DNA of 64,000 nt from Providencia rettgeri (GTDB lineage Bacteria > Pseudomonadota > Gammaproteobacteria > Enterobacterales > Enterobacteriaceae), in assembly GCF_041075285.1 (NCBI RefSeq), contig NZ_CP163512.1, forward strand, positions 682,001 through 746,000, read 5' to 3'. The notes below the pieces were generated by a model that saw nothing but the letters and a program-made list of their open reading frames with translations, had not been told where the DNA came from and made no database searches. Of this stretch, positions 29,174-39,648 are shown piece after piece. Position numbers and translations under genes: made by a program. Numbering within the stretch: position 1 is the first letter of the stretch; every line of letters begins with the position of its first letter.

Positions 29174-30160
29174 TTAATGTTCTTCTTCTAATGAATAAGG
29201 CAAAGGTGCGATGGTTAAATGACTTTGTTCATCAGCGATAACACGAAAAACACTGTCAGCTTCCATATCGTTATTCATAATAATTTGTACATAAATTTCG
29301 CCATTTCCTAGGCGCACAGCGGCAAGGACAGTACCAGTACGACGCCATTTATCACCCAATTGCCATTCCACACCATCTCCAAGAGCAGGAAGCGTTGTTG
29401 CCGTCCCTTTTAACAAATACATCGCGCGTTTATTGGCACCGCGGAATTTTGCTCTTGCCACCATTTCTTGACCAGTATAACAACCTTTTTTAAAGCTGAT
29501 CCCATGGGGAAGCGCTTGTAGATTGGCGGCTTGCGGTAGGTGTTGTGCGCTATTTTCTTGGTCGATAACAGCAAAACCCGCTTCGAGATCTAGCGCGAGC
29601 CATTGGTCATCACTGACTTGCGTCGCTCCTAGTGTTTCCGTTATTTTTTGTGCGGTTACTTCATTGGTGATCACTAAAAAGCGTTCGGCGGGTAACGAGA
29701 AATACAACAACGTCGTATCACCATCAGTGATCACTTGGTTTTGCTCATCAGGTAAAGTGCTAAACAACGTTGTGAGTGCTTCTCTTGCTCCTTTCCCTGC
29801 GATACCCAGTAATTTCAGTTCGGGTTTTTTCGCAAAAGTAACCTTAGAGAACACGGCATATTTTTTGAGCTCGGCTAATTGCGTATCAACAACACTGCGT
29901 CTAAGCAAATAAGAAAGGCCGTCTAAATGATGGAATAAACGCAGGTCACTCCACATTTTACCTTTTGGGTCACAATGAGCCGTTAAGGTGTGAGCTTGTG
30001 CTAACGTCGCGATATCTGCGGTGACTTGGCCTTGCAGATATTTTTCGGCATCAAGGCCTGTAAGGTGAATGAGTTCCCAGTTTTCCAGTGAAATCAAAAC
30101 AAGTGGTAAAGACTGTGAACCAAAGGGAAATTGTTGTGTACTATCAATGTGGGTAGTCAT
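29174..30160 (-). CDS. ygfZ: tRNA-modifying/iron-sulfur assembly protein YgfZ
   Basis: YgfZ is a folate-binding protein related to GcvT that supports assembly of certain Fe-S enzymes, including the tRNA methylthiotransferase MiaB. The 328 residues show the signature [18 protein letters not shown] with its conserved cysteine, and [16 protein letters not shown] near the N-terminus. The start is ATG at 30160, eight bases after AGGTGA; the frame extends 22 codons further upstream without a family match. It is divergent from sdhE, as in E. coli. Confidence 0.94.
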   Translation of the reverse strand: MTTHIDSTQQFPFGSQSLPLVLISLENWELIHLTGLDAEKYLQGQVTADIATLAQAHTLTAHCDPKGKMWSDLRLFHHLDGLSYLLRRSVVDTQLAELKKYAVFSKVTFAKKPELKLLGIAGKGAREALTTLFSTLPDEQNQVITDGDTTLLYFSLPAERFLVITNEVTAQKITETLGATQVSDDQWLALDLEAGFAVIDQENSAQHLPQAANLQALPHGISFKKGCYTGQEMVARAKFRGANKRAMYLLKGTATTLPALGDGVEWQLGDKWRRTGTVLAAVRLGNGEIYVQIIMNNDMEADSVFRVIADEQSHLTIAPLPYSLEEEH

Positions 30161-30408
30161 GATTTCACCTGCTGTTCTTTGATAGATAAAGGGGCTTAAT
30201 GGTAAAATAGCTAGATAACATTGCAAGTAGTTATTATGATGCAGCTTGCATTATCTCGGATTTTTTATCATCGGTTTGTAGAAAAACGGCATTTTACTAC
30301 TAAAATTACAACAATGTAGTCTATGGCATGTTTTCTTTGCAGATAATCTGTTAGAGTATTGAAAATAATCAATCTTATCAGTTAACTGCAACAAAAGGTC
30401 GTAGTGGA

Positions 30409-30675
30409 ATGGATATTGAGAATAAAGCACGAATTCATTGGGCTTGTCGGCGTGGGATGCGTGAGCTAGATATTTCAATCATGCCTTTTTTTGAGTATGA
30501 ATACGATAGCTTAACGACACAAGACAAACAAACCTTTGTTCGCTTATTAGAATGTGCGGACCCAGACTTATTCAATTGGTTAATGAATCATGGTCGTCCA
30601 GAGGATGACGAGCTGTTCCGTATGGTCAAACTCATTCAGGAAAAAAATAAAAATCGTGGTCCTGTGGAAATCTAA
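30409..30675 (+). CDS. sdhE: FAD assembly factor SdhE
   Basis: SdhE promotes covalent flavinylation of succinate dehydrogenase and fumarate reductase flavoproteins. The 88 residues contain the conserved RRGMRELD motif, FFEYEYDSL and [14 protein letters not shown], matching the family over its full length. It overlaps the next gene, ygfX, by 20 bases, which implies translational coupling. Divergent ygfZ and downstream ygfX, fldB and xerD give the E. coli order. Confidence 0.96.
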   Translation: MDIENKARIHWACRRGMRELDISIMPFFEYEYDSLTTQDKQTFVRLLECADPDLFNWLMNHGRPEDDELFRMVKLIQEKNKNRGPVEI

Positions 30676-31066
30676 TCTCTCCATTTCATGGAAGACACAA
30701 TTTTTTTCTACCTGTATTCATGGTGCAGTCGGTATTCTTTTGCTGTTTGCACCATGGTCACCGGGTAATTCGATGTTTTGGTTACCGTTGCTAGTTGTGG
30801 TCGTGGCAAGTTGGGCAAAAAGCCAAAAAAATATCAGTAAAGTAAAAGGCGTTGCCGTGTTAGTGAATGGCAATAAAGTTCAATGGAAGAAAAACGAATG
30901 GAATATTGTGAAAGCGCCATGGCTGACTCGCTATGGAATTTTGCTTACATTGGAAGCGCTACAAGGAAAAGGGCAGAAAATCCATTTGTGGGTCGCAAGG
31001 GATTCAGTATCAGAAGAGAACTGGCGGAATCTCAATCAGTTATTGCTCCAATATCCTGATATCTAA
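30656..31066 (+). CDS. ygfX: Membrane protein YgfX (CptA)
   Basis: A small inner-membrane protein with two adjacent hydrophobic segments ([16 protein letters not shown] and [14 protein letters not shown]) followed by a cytoplasmic domain ([19 protein letters not shown]). E. coli YgfX was described as a toxin acting on FtsZ and MreB with SdhE (YgfY) as antitoxin; SdhE is now better known as a flavinylation factor and the toxin role is debated. The start is GTG at 30656 inside sdhE, which gives 136 residues (135 in E. coli) and the family-like N-terminus [11 protein letters not shown]. Confidence 0.88.
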   Translation: MVLWKSNLSISWKTQFFSTCIHGAVGILLLFAPWSPGNSMFWLPLLVVVVASWAKSQKNISKVKGVAVLVNGNKVQWKKNEWNIVKAPWLTRYGILLTLEALQGKGQKIHLWVARDSVSEENWRNLNQLLLQYPDI

Positions 31067-31122
31067 ACGTTAGGGCAATAAAAAAGCCTAATTGGAATAA
31101 GATATACCGCCAGAATTTTGCC

Positions 31123-31641
31123 TTAAAGAGACGCTTCGATTTCTTGTAAAATTTGCACGCACCACTGGGCAATTCGCTCATCAGTTTGTTCAAATTGATG
31201 CACTTCATCAAGGGCAAGTCCAACAAACATGTCACCCGTCTCATTTAATGCTTTTGGACTATCAAAGGTATATCCCTCTGTTGGCCAAAAACCAACAAAT
31301 TGGACGCCAGTGGGTTTAAGTTGATGGTAAAGCAATCCAAGTGCATCAAGAAACCATTCGCTATAATCTATTTGATCGCCTAACCCATACATAGCAACAA
31401 TTTTGCCTGTTAAGTTTAAGTTGGGAAGGGCATCCCAAATTTCTAGCCAGTCTTCCTGTATTTCACCGAAGTCCCACGTAGGTATTCCCAAAATGAGAAT
31501 ATCATACAGCTCCATTTCGCTGGGTGGTGTATCATTGACATTATGCAGGGTGACAAAATCATTACCGAGAATATCACGTATTTTTTCAGCAACCATTTCG
31601 GTATAACAGGTACTAGAACCGTAAAAAAGACCTATTTTCAT
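31123..31641 (-). CDS. fldB: Flavodoxin 2
   Basis: A 172-residue long-chain flavodoxin that carries electrons with FMN. The phosphate-binding loop is [16 protein letters not shown], and the FMN ring-binding loops [15 protein letters not shown] and [13 protein letters not shown] are intact. The match is closer to FldB than to FldA, for example in YGSSTCYTE. In E. coli fldB belongs to the SoxRS stress response and cannot replace fldA. It is convergent with ygfX and divergent from xerD. Confidence 0.95.
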   Translation of the reverse strand: MKIGLFYGSSTCYTEMVAEKIRDILGNDFVTLHNVNDTPPSEMELYDILILGIPTWDFGEIQEDWLEIWDALPNLNLTGKIVAMYGLGDQIDYSEWFLDALGLLYHQLKPTGVQFVGFWPTEGYTFDSPKALNETGDMFVGLALDEVHQFEQTDERIAQWCVQILQEIEASL

Positions 31642-31758
31642 ATATATTATTACTATGTCCAGCTATGGTTTTGATCACAAGGAGGGTATTGTAACAGATG
31701 CCCCCCCTTTCAGGCATAATAGAATTGTGTGGTATTATTCAAAGGAAGCGAATCACCA

Positions 31759-32661
31759 GTGGAAACAAAGCACCTCAATCCATTAATTGAGCAATTTCTT
31801 GATACGATTTGGCTTGAGCAAGATTTGGCCGAAAATACGTTAGCATCGTATCGTAATGACCTTCAATCCCTTGATAAATGGCTTGATGCACATCATTTGC
31901 ATTTAGAAAGTGTTCAATCAATTGATTTGCAAGCTTTTCTCGCCGAGCGTATTGATGGCGGTTATAAGGCAGCAAGTTCAGCTCGTTTATTAAGCGCGAT
32001 GCGGCGTTTATTCCAATATCTATATCGGGAAAAATTGCGTAGGGATGATCCTTCAGCCGTCATTGCTGCGCCTAAAATACCCCAGCGATTGCCAAAAGAT
32101 CTGAGTGAGCAGCAAGTGGAGGATTTGTTAAATGCGCCCGCAACGGAAGATCCCCTAGAGCTTCGGGATAAAGCGATGTTAGAGGTTTTATACGCTTGTG
32201 GTCTGCGAGTTTCCGAATTAATTGGTTTAACCTTTTCTGACATCAGTTTACGCCAAGGGGTTATTCGGGTTGTCGGGAAAGGGGATAAAGAAAGGTTGAT
32301 CCCCTTGGGGGAAGAGGCAATATATTGGTTAGAAAAATATATTGATGAAGGTCGCCCTGATTTATTGAATGGCAAAGCCAGTGATATTTTGTTTCCGAGC
32401 AAGCGTGGAACAAAAATGACACGGCAAACATTTTGGCATCGAATAAAATACTATGCGGTACTTGCTCAAATTGATACGGAATTGCTCTCGCCTCACGTTC
32501 TTAGGCATGCTTTTGCAACCCATTTACTGAACCACGGGGCAGATTTGCGTGTCGTACAGATGTTATTAGGCCACAGTGATTTATCAACAACCCAAATTTA
32601 TACTCATGTTGCCACTGAGCGGTTACGTGCGCTGCATGAGCAACATCATCCAAGAGGATGA
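31759..32661 (+). CDS. xerD: Site-specific tyrosine recombinase XerD
   Basis: XerD acts with XerC at dif to resolve chromosome dimers at division, controlled by FtsK. The protein has an N-terminal SAM-like DNA-binding domain (DLAENTLASYRNDL) and a catalytic domain with the R-H-R-H-Y set: Arg in ACGLRVSELIGL, His and Arg in SPHVLRHAFATHLL, His in LLGHSDLSTTQIYTH and the nucleophilic Tyr just after. The GTG start at 31759 is chosen because it follows AAAGGAAG and gives 300 residues (298 in E. coli); an upstream in-frame start would add ten unmatched residues. dsbC and recJ follow closely. Confidence 0.95.
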   Translation: METKHLNPLIEQFLDTIWLEQDLAENTLASYRNDLQSLDKWLDAHHLHLESVQSIDLQAFLAERIDGGYKAASSARLLSAMRRLFQYLYREKLRRDDPSAVIAAPKIPQRLPKDLSEQQVEDLLNAPATEDPLELRDKAMLEVLYACGLRVSELIGLTFSDISLRQGVIRVVGKGDKERLIPLGEEAIYWLEKYIDEGRPDLLNGKASDILFPSKRGTKMTRQTFWHRIKYYAVLAQIDTELLSPHVLRHAFATHLLNHGADLRVVQMLLGHSDLSTTQIYTHVATERLRALHEQHHPRG

Positions 32662-32677
32662 TAACTAAGGATTATCT

Positions 32678-33382
32678 ATGAAAGGCAAATTGCTATTGTT
32701 GGCAGCAACGTGTTTTGCTGCAATCACCTCGAGTGCATATGCGGCTACAGAAGAGAAAGTCATTCGTGACACCCTAGCAAAATACGATATGACGGTGGAG
32801 TCGATTAAGCCATCGCCGATTGTGGGGTTGAATGTGGTGGAAACTAACACAGGTGTTGTGTACATCACCGATGATGGTAAGTATTTACTTCAGGGGCCAA
32901 TTTACGATATGAGTGGGAAAACCCCGTTAAATATCAGTAATCAGCCATTGCTGAAAAAAATCGAAGCTCTGAAAGATGAAATGATTTATTTCAAAGCACC
33001 GCACGAAAAATATGTGGTCACAGTGTTTACCGATATTAGCTGCGGTTATTGTAAGAAACTTCATGAAACCGTAGGAGAGTTAAACAGTAAAGGAGTGACA
33101 GTGCGCTATCTTGCCTACCCACGCCAAGGTGTACAAAGCGATGTGGGTAAAAAAATGGCGTCTATCTGGTGCAATGGCCTACCGCAAAATGCATTAACGC
33201 AAGCGTTTAAGGGCGAGGATATTGCAATGATCGATAACTGTAAAATTGACTTAAGTAAACATATGAATGTCGGTAACTTATTTAAAGTCACGGGGACACC
33301 CGCTATTATTTTACCGAATGGTCAAATGCTAGCAGGTTTCCTAAAACCGGATGCCCTTATTCAATTACTTGATGAAAAATAG
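32678..33382 (+). CDS. dsbC: Thiol:disulfide interchange protein DsbC
   Basis: DsbC is the periplasmic disulfide isomerase, kept reduced by DsbD. A signal peptide (KGKLLLLAATCFAAITSSAYA) precedes a dimerisation domain and a thioredoxin-like domain whose active site is Cys122-Gly-Tyr-Cys125 in DISCGYCKKLHE. A second, structural cysteine pair lies in IWCNG and DNCKID. The cis-Pro loop is VTGTPAIIL. The 234 residues agree with the family. Spacing is 16 bases from xerD and 9 to recJ, the conserved xerD-dsbC-recJ operon. Confidence 0.96.
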   Translation: MKGKLLLLAATCFAAITSSAYAATEEKVIRDTLAKYDMTVESIKPSPIVGLNVVETNTGVVYITDDGKYLLQGPIYDMSGKTPLNISNQPLLKKIEALKDEMIYFKAPHEKYVVTVFTDISCGYCKKLHETVGELNSKGVTVRYLAYPRQGVQSDVGKKMASIWCNGLPQNALTQAFKGEDIAMIDNCKIDLSKHMNVGNLFKVTGTPAIILPNGQMLAGFLKPDALIQLLDEK

Positions 33383-33391
33383 TTAATTATT

Positions 33392-35125
33392 GTGAATGTA
33401 GAAACTTTTTTACGACAACGGCAGGTCGATGGAGAGCCGACGAAGCTTCAAGGGCTCCCTGAATTATTGCAGCGCATTTACCTGCACCGTGGTATTACGG
33501 ATATATCACAGTTAGAGCGTAAAGCCACAAATTTGCTGGATTATCGTTCATTGTCAGGCATTGAAAATGCACTTGTGCTGCTTTACCGAGCACTGGTCGA
33601 GCATCAATCTATTACTATTGTGGGGGATTTTGATGCAGATGGTGCAACGAGCACCGCACTGGCTATCCGTGCACTTAAAGGGATGGGCTATGTTAATTTA
33701 AATTATATTGTGCCAAATCGTTTTGAGAATGGTTATGGATTAACGCCATTAGTCGTTGAAGAAGCCAATAAGCGGGGGACGAATTTAATTATCACTGTGG
33801 ATAATGGCATTTCATCCCACGAAGGTGTCGCTGCGGCAAAACAATATGGTATCAACGTCATTATTACCGATCACCATTTACCCGGAGAAACACTGCCAGA
33901 AGCCGATGCCATTATTAATCCAAATCTCAATGACTGTCATTTTGGTTCAAAAGCGTTAGCGGGTGTTGGGGTAACATTTTATTTAATGTCAGCATTGCGG
34001 GCACACTTACGCCAAAAAGAGTGGTTTACCCAACAAGGTTTAAATGAACCCAATTTAGCCGAATACCTTGATTTAGTAGCATTAGGGACGGTGGCTGATG
34101 TTGTTCCCCTTGATACGAATAACCGGATATTGGTTCACCAAGGTTTAAATCGTGTTAGAGTTGGTCGTTGTTGTGCGGGCATTAAGGCTTTAGTTGAAGT
34201 TTCAAAGCGAGACATCGCCAGGTTGGTGGCAAATGATTTTGGTTTTGCCCTTGGGCCTCGGTTAAATGCGGCGGGGCGGCTCGATGATATGTCCGTGAGT
34301 ATTGAATTATTGTTAACTGATGATATGGCTTATGCGCGGGAACTGGCTAATGAATTAGACGGGTTGAATCAAACTCGTCGTGATATCGAACAGGGAATGC
34401 AACAAGAGGCATCGGTTTTTTTTAATCAGTTTGAGTACAGCGATAATCAACTGCCGAATGGTCTTGCGATTTACCACCCAGAATGGCATCAAGGGGTTGT
34501 CGGGATTTTAGCCTCTAGAATTAAAGAGCAATTTCATCGCCCTGTTATTGCTTTTGCGCCCGCAGGGGATGGGGTTCTCAAAGGATCAGGTCGTTCCGTG
34601 CAAGGTGTCCATATGCGTGATGCCCTTGAACGTTTAAATACACTGCAACCTGGTTTGATGCAAAAATTTGGCGGTCATGCGATGGCAGCAGGTTTGACAT
34701 TAGAAGAAAATAAATTTGCAGACTTTAAGCACCATTTCGAGCTGTTAATGGGAGAACTTATTAACCCCGATCAACTGGCAGGTGTGGTTTGGAGTGATGG
34801 CGAACTTTCGCGCAACGAGTTTTGCTTAGAAGTTGCGGAATTGATCCGTGAAAGTGGACCATGGGGGCAATCTTTTCCTGAGCCAGTGTTTGATGGGCAC
34901 TTTCAGCTATTACAGCAACGGTTAGTGGGAGAGCGCCACCTTAAACTTATGTTGGAGCCAGTGAATGGCGGGCCAATGTTAGATGCGATAATGTTTAATA
35001 TTGATGTGCGTAGATGGCCTGACAACAGTATTAAAAAAGCTAAAATCGCCTTTAAACTCGATGTAAATGAATATCGAGGGCAAAAAAGCGTGCAGTTGAT
35101 GGTTGAACATATTTGGCCTGATTAA
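33392..35125 (+). CDS. recJ: Single-stranded-DNA-specific exonuclease RecJ
   Basis: RecJ is a 5'-3' exonuclease in recombination and mismatch repair. The 577 residues match the E. coli length. DHH-family motifs are present in order: GDFDADGATSTALA, VTVDNGISSHEG, TDHHLPGETLPEADAIINPN and GTVADVVPLDTNN; the DHHA1 part has KGSGRSVQGVHMRDAL and GGHAMAAGLTLEE. The start is GTG at 33392. The coding end contains the perfect palindrome CCTGATTAATCAGG (35118-35131), which spans the stop. Confidence 0.96.
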   Translation: MNVETFLRQRQVDGEPTKLQGLPELLQRIYLHRGITDISQLERKATNLLDYRSLSGIENALVLLYRALVEHQSITIVGDFDADGATSTALAIRALKGMGYVNLNYIVPNRFENGYGLTPLVVEEANKRGTNLIITVDNGISSHEGVAAAKQYGINVIITDHHLPGETLPEADAIINPNLNDCHFGSKALAGVGVTFYLMSALRAHLRQKEWFTQQGLNEPNLAEYLDLVALGTVADVVPLDTNNRILVHQGLNRVRVGRCCAGIKALVEVSKRDIARLVANDFGFALGPRLNAAGRLDDMSVSIELLLTDDMAYARELANELDGLNQTRRDIEQGMQQEASVFFNQFEYSDNQLPNGLAIYHPEWHQGVVGILASRIKEQFHRPVIAFAPAGDGVLKGSGRSVQGVHMRDALERLNTLQPGLMQKFGGHAMAAGLTLEENKFADFKHHFELLMGELINPDQLAGVVWSDGELSRNEFCLEVAELIRESGPWGQSFPEPVFDGHFQLLQQRLVGERHLKLMLEPVNGGPMLDAIMFNIDVRRWPDNSIKKAKIAFKLDVNEYRGQKSVQLMVEHIWPD

Positions 35126-35254
35126 TCAGGGAGATTATGGGATAAGCTTGGGTGGAAATAGCGCCTCCTAGTGCTATAAACCTGCAATAAATTCCGTTAT
35201 ACTAACCGATTTGTAAATATAAAATTATTTTTGACCAACCATAAGATATTGAAA

Positions 35255-36356
35255 ATGACGTTTGAAATAAACCCAGTAAAAAGTAAGATCCAGGACCTGT
35301 CTGATCGGACATTGGTTCTGAGGGGGTATCTTTGACTATGATGCCAAGAAAGAACGCTTAGAAGAAGTCAATGCAGAGCTTGAGCAGCCAGATGTCTGGA
35401 ATGAACCAGAAAGAGCGCAAGCACTGGGTAAAGAACGTTCTTCCCTTGAGGGAATTGTTGAAACCATTGATCAACTTACGCAAGGCCTTGAAGATGTTGA
35501 AGGTTTATTAGAGCTGGCGGTTGAAGCTGATGATGAAGACACATTCAATGAAGCGGTTGCTGAATTAGACCAACTGCAAGGCAAATTAGAGCAACTTGAA
35601 TTTCGCCGTATGTTTTCTGGCGAATATGATAGTGCTGATTGTTATATTGACCTTCAAGCAGGTTCTGGTGGTACTGAAGCTCAAGATTGGGCAAGTATGT
35701 TATTGCGCATGTACTTACGTTGGGCGGAGTCAAAGGGCTTTAAAACCGAGATTATCGAAGAGTCTGATGGTGATGTTGCGGGTTTAAAATCAGCAACAGT
35801 AAAAATTATTGGTGATTACGCATACGGCTGGTTAAGAACCGAAACGGGGGTCCACCGTTTAGTTCGTAAGAGTCCATTTGACTCGGGCGGGCGTCGTCAT
35901 ACTTCATTTAGTTCGGCCTTTATTTATCCTGAAGTTGATGACGATATTGATATTGAAATTAACCCAGCGGATTTACGTATAGATGTTTATCGCGCTTCTG
36001 GAGCTGGTGGTCAACACGTCAATAAAACGGAGTCAGCGGTACGTATCACTCATATTCCAACGAATATTGTGACGCAGTGCCAGAATGATCGTTCTCAGCA
36101 TAAAAATAAAGACCAAGCAATGCGCCAGTTAAAAGCGAAACTATACGAACTGGAAATGCAAAAGAAAAATGCGGACAAGCAAGCGATGGAAGAGAATAAG
36201 TCAGATATTGGCTGGGGAAGCCAGATCCGTTCTTACGTCCTTGATGATGCAAGAATAAAAGATTTACGTACTGGTGTGGAAACGCGTAACACGCAAGCCG
36301 TGCTGGATGGTGATTTGGATAAATTCATTGAAGCTAGTTTAAAAGCTGGCCTGTGA
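35255..36356 (+). CDS. prfB: Peptide chain release factor RF2 (programmed +1 frameshift)
   Basis: RF2 terminates translation at UAA and UGA. The gene is read in two frames: codons 1-26 from ATG at 35255 end at CTT, followed by in-frame TGA at 35333. A +1 slip at CTT-T continues as [16 protein letters not shown] to the stop at 36356, giving 366 residues. The shift is promoted by an internal Shine-Dalgarno-like AGGGGG at 35321-35326, three bases before the slip codon, so low RF2 levels raise RF2 synthesis. The peptidyl-transferase motif is [13 protein letters not shown]. The residue before SGAGGQ is Ala, the usual form; E. coli K-12 has Thr there. It lies 7 bases upstream of lysS. Confidence 0.97.
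35321..35336 (+). promoter_or_regulatory. RF2 programmed frameshift site
   Basis: AGGGGGTATCTTTGAC contains the stimulatory Shine-Dalgarno-like element, the CTT slip codon and the UGA stop with C as following base, the same as the E. coli site. Confidence 0.97.
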
Positions 36357-36363
36357 GGAAAAA

Positions 36364-37881
36364 ATGTCTCAAGAGCAACAGGGTGTAGAGCAAGCTCCCG
36401 ATTTGAACAACGAACTAAAAACGCGTAAAGAAAAACTCGCGGCGTTACGTGAAAAAGGTATTCCATTTCCGAATGATTTTCGTCGTGAAAATGTTTCAAA
36501 CACTATTCATGCTCAGTATGGTGAAAAGTCATCGGAAGAGTTAGAAGACTTGAATATTGAAGTCTCCATTGCAGGTCGTATGATGACTCGTCGTATTATG
36601 GGGAAAGCCTCATTTGCAACGTTGCAAGATGTCGGTGGACGTATTCAAATTTACGTATCACGGGATGATTTAGCGGAAGGCGTTTACAACGAGCAGTTCA
36701 AAAAATGGGACTTAGGTGACATTTTAGGCGCGAAAGGGCGTTTATTCAAAACCAAAACGGGAGAACTCACCGTTCACTGTCACGAAGTACGCTTATTAAC
36801 CAAGGCATTACGTCCATTACCCGATAAATTCCACGGTTTATCAGACCAAGAAACACGTTATCGTCAGCGTTATCTTGATTTGATCGCAAATGATGAATCA
36901 CGTCACACGTTTATCGTTCGTTCTAAAATCTTGGCGGAAGTTCGTAATTTCATGGTAGCTCGCGGCTTCATGGAAGTTGAGACCCCTATGATGCAGGTCA
37001 TCCCTGGTGGTGCATCAGCACGCCCATTTATCACGCACCATAATGCGTTAGATATCGACATGTATTTGCGTATCGCGCCTGAGTTGTACTTAAAACGATT
37101 AGTGGTAGGTGGTTTTGAACGGGTTTTCGAAATTAACCGTAACTTCCGTAATGAAGGTTTATCACCACGCCATAATCCTGAGTTCACAATGATGGAACTC
37201 TATATGGCATACGCTGATTACCGTGATTTGATTGAATTAACAGAAGATTTATTCCGTACGCTGACGCAAAAAGTGTTAGGCAATACGGTCGTTCAATATG
37301 GCGATCAACAATTCGATTTTGGTCAACCCTTTACTAAATTGACCATGAAGCAAGCTATCTGCAAATATCGTCCAGAAACCGATGTGGCTGACTTAGACGA
37401 TATGGATAAAGCGGTTGCGATTGCACAATCTTTAGGGATTAAGGTTGAGAAAAGCTGGGGCTTAGGCCGAGTCCAGTGTGAAATCTTTGAAGAGGTTGCG
37501 GAAAGCCATCTAATTCAACCTACTTTCATCACTGAGTACCCTGCGGAAGTTTCACCGTTAGCGCGTCGCAATGATGACAATCCTTTTATCACCGACCGTT
37601 TTGAATTCTTTATTGGTGGTCGTGAAATTGGTAATGGTTTCTCAGAATTAAATGATGCAGAAGACCAAGCAGAACGTTTTGCTGAACAAGTTCGACAAAA
37701 AGACGAAGGTGATGATGAAGCCATGTTCTACGACGAAGACTATGTGACTGCGTTAGAGCATGGTTTACCACCAACGGCTGGTCTTGGTATCGGTATAGAC
37801 CGCATGGTGATGTTATTTACTAACAGTCATACTATCCGTGACGTTATTTTATTCCCTGCTTTACGTCCAACAAAATCTTAA
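36364..37881 (+). CDS. lysS: Lysyl-tRNA synthetase (class II)
   Basis: Charges tRNA-Lys with lysine. The 505 residues (E. coli LysS/LysU 505) comprise an N-terminal OB-fold anticodon-binding domain ([19 protein letters not shown]) and a class II catalytic core: motif 2 in [20 protein letters not shown] and motif 3 in [13 protein letters not shown]. It is co-directional with prfB at 7 bases. It is the last gene of the E. coli-like block before the large accessory region. Confidence 0.97.
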   Translation: MSQEQQGVEQAPDLNNELKTRKEKLAALREKGIPFPNDFRRENVSNTIHAQYGEKSSEELEDLNIEVSIAGRMMTRRIMGKASFATLQDVGGRIQIYVSRDDLAEGVYNEQFKKWDLGDILGAKGRLFKTKTGELTVHCHEVRLLTKALRPLPDKFHGLSDQETRYRQRYLDLIANDESRHTFIVRSKILAEVRNFMVARGFMEVETPMMQVIPGGASARPFITHHNALDIDMYLRIAPELYLKRLVVGGFERVFEINRNFRNEGLSPRHNPEFTMMELYMAYADYRDLIELTEDLFRTLTQKVLGNTVVQYGDQQFDFGQPFTKLTMKQAICKYRPETDVADLDDMDKAVAIAQSLGIKVEKSWGLGRVQCEIFEEVAESHLIQPTFITEYPAEVSPLARRNDDNPFITDRFEFFIGGREIGNGFSELNDAEDQAERFAEQVRQKDEGDDEAMFYDEDYVTALEHGLPPTAGLGIGIDRMVMLFTNSHTIRDVILFPALRPTKS

Positions 37882-37910
37882 GTGTGACTTGTGCCTAGGG
37901 GCGGTAAAAA

Positions 37911-38101
37911 CAGCAGTCTGAACAGCCCTTAGGGGTGTTCAGGTTGTTAACAAAGTGTGGTTCAAACTTGGCTTTTCCCACTTTGTGTTATCAGCCGACA
38001 ATCGACAAATTGATTTTCCTGGTCTATTTTCAAAACCTATCTAACTTGCTGGCAAACCTAATCGGTTTGTCAGTAGTCTGAGCAACCCTTAAGGGCTGTT
38101 T
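37911..38101 (+). repeat. Interspersed palindromic element, copy 2, in the lysS terminator region
   Basis: The core (about 37940-38080) reads GGTTGTTAACAAAGTG through the CAAACC...GGTTTGTCAG arm, in the same order as copy 1. It is flanked by hairpins AACAGCCCTTAGGGGTGTT (37921-37939) and a similar CCCTTAAGGGCTGTT on the right. The element's terminal CAG(C/T)AGTCTGA sequence precedes both hairpins, so a fragment of a further unit lies on the left. The flanking hairpins are alike but no longer identical, suggesting an older insertion than copy 1. Confidence 0.75.
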
Positions 38102-39084
38102 ATCGTTGTCTAATGATTTTTTCTAGATCATAAGTTAAATTATTAAAAAATGGCACTGCATTGGCGACATTTTGTGGGGGGATCTCGCTATGTATCTCAC
38201 ATAAGTTGGCGTTGTGTTTTAATTATTGGTGAAACAATTCGACTGCATTATCAGACGTTCATAAAATAGACAAAAAAACAGCAACCCGCTAGGTGTATCA
38301 ATAACACCTATTATGTTCAGTGCTCCCTTCTTTATTCAATCCGACTGCTAACGGTATAAATCAGCTATCTAATAGCAAAATGATATGTATTAAATTATTT
38401 TTTTCTACGTGTTCGCTAATTAGTAAATAATGGACTATATAATAAGGTTGAAAATTAATTTGAGTTACGAATGGTATCAATTTAGTATAAGTAATTGTGC
38501 CTGAAAGTTGGTATGATCACTTAGGTTGCTTTTATGATTACCTTAACTCTGTTTTATTGCAGACTATTGAATCTAAATGATGTTTTCAAGGTGTTGCTGA
38601 TAATGAATGATTAGGTCTAATGCCTTAATCATAAAGTGGGTGAGCATATTTAGACATTTTTAGAACAGCATATTTTTGCGAAAAAGAGCAAAAAACACTT
38701 TTTTGGAGTGTTTAAGGTTATTTAATTTGTTAGCAAATGTTTCCATGTGAAGACAAAAAAGAAACTTTGGCAAACTGTTATTGAACTGTTGAATTTATGG
38801 TTACATTAACCAGTAAAATAATGTTTAGATAACAGAATATAATTAATTTCCACCTTAAACGTGTTAATTTATCACTGACTTAGTGTATTAATAAGAATAA
38901 GCTCATAAAAATGACGAAAGGGTAGCGATAAAATAAAATTAAAACTAAAATTATTGTAATCATAAAATTATGAGATGACTCTATTTCTACATTCGGACTT
39001 ATAGAAAATAGCTAGTTTTTAGCTTACACTAGGTTTCTTGGACATCATTATAATAGCGAAGAAAAGTACTGGTAAGGTAACCAT
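38102..39084. other. Gene-free AT-rich stretch upstream of the lipoprotein operon
   Basis: About 980 bases hold no open frame that I can support, no RNA gene I recognise, and no repeat other than the end of copy 2. A possible promoter for the following operon is TTACAC (39024-39029) with TATAAT (39049-39054) at a long 19-base spacing, 30 bases before the lipoprotein ATG. Its length and AT content would fit a heavily regulated, possibly H-NS-silenced locus; this is inference. Confidence 0.5.
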
Positions 39085-39648
39085 ATGTTTTTAAAAAATA
39101 AATTTTATGTTGCATCTTTGCTTATAGCAGGTACGGCTCTTCTTTCCGGCTGTACATTTGGCTCAGACACATACAATACAGCAGCACCTAATACAGCAAC
39201 ACCGAATACCCCAAGTAAACAAACAGTAAATGCCAATACGACTCCTGTTGCCGAACAACCCGTTGTAAATGCATATCAAGCTGATGATTCATATCCTGAA
39301 TCTCAAAAAGTTTTAAATAGCGCTATTAATCGCACACCAATAGCGACAACAACTTATGGGCAAAGTGGCGCTGAACAACAAACATTTGCTCACCTAAATA
39401 CGTGTGTTAAGGAACTCAATGCACTAAAAACACTTTCACCCAAAGATTACAATCGTTTGGTAGGTTCATTTAAGGAAGTGAGTGAAATCAACCGCCTCTA
39501 CAGAGAAGTTGAAGGCACTGCTAGCCCTGATACCATTGAATTACTACAAATGGCGATCGAGTCTAAAACGAAAGTACTCTGTGCAAAAGTTCGCTATAAC
39601 TCAGTATTGTCTACCGAATCAACATTGAAGAAAATTAGTGGATTATGA
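39085..39648 (+). CDS. Predicted lipoprotein, partner of the giant coiled-coil protein
   Basis: A 187-residue exported lipoprotein: signal peptide with lipobox LLSGC, making Cys23 the lipidated residue, followed by Thr (no Asp at +2), which favours the outer membrane. Residues 25-80 are a low-complexity Asn/Thr/Pro linker. The remaining half is helical, with FAHLNTCVKELNAL and LCAKVRYNSVL carrying two cysteines that could form a disulfide. I do not recognise the family. Its stop overlaps the next start (ATGA), so translation of the two genes is coupled and their products probably work together. The ribosome-binding site is AAGGT. Confidence 0.8.
   Translation: MFLKNKFYVASLLIAGTALLSGCTFGSDTYNTAAPNTATPNTPSKQTVNANTTPVAEQPVVNAYQADDSYPESQKVLNSAINRTPIATTTYGQSGAEQQTFAHLNTCVKELNALKTLSPKDYNRLVGSFKEVSEINRLYREVEGTASPDTIELLQMAIESKTKVLCAKVRYNSVLSTESTLKKISGL

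Noticed and set aside
30656..31066. sdhE-ygfX as a toxin-antitoxin pair
   Set aside because: The overlap and the old literature suggest it, but SdhE is a flavinylation factor and nothing in the sequence itself supports a toxin role.
35255..35335. prfB as a frameshifted pseudogene
   Set aside because: The early TGA lies in the exact programmed frameshift context (AGGGGG, CTT TGA C), and the rest of RF2 is intact.
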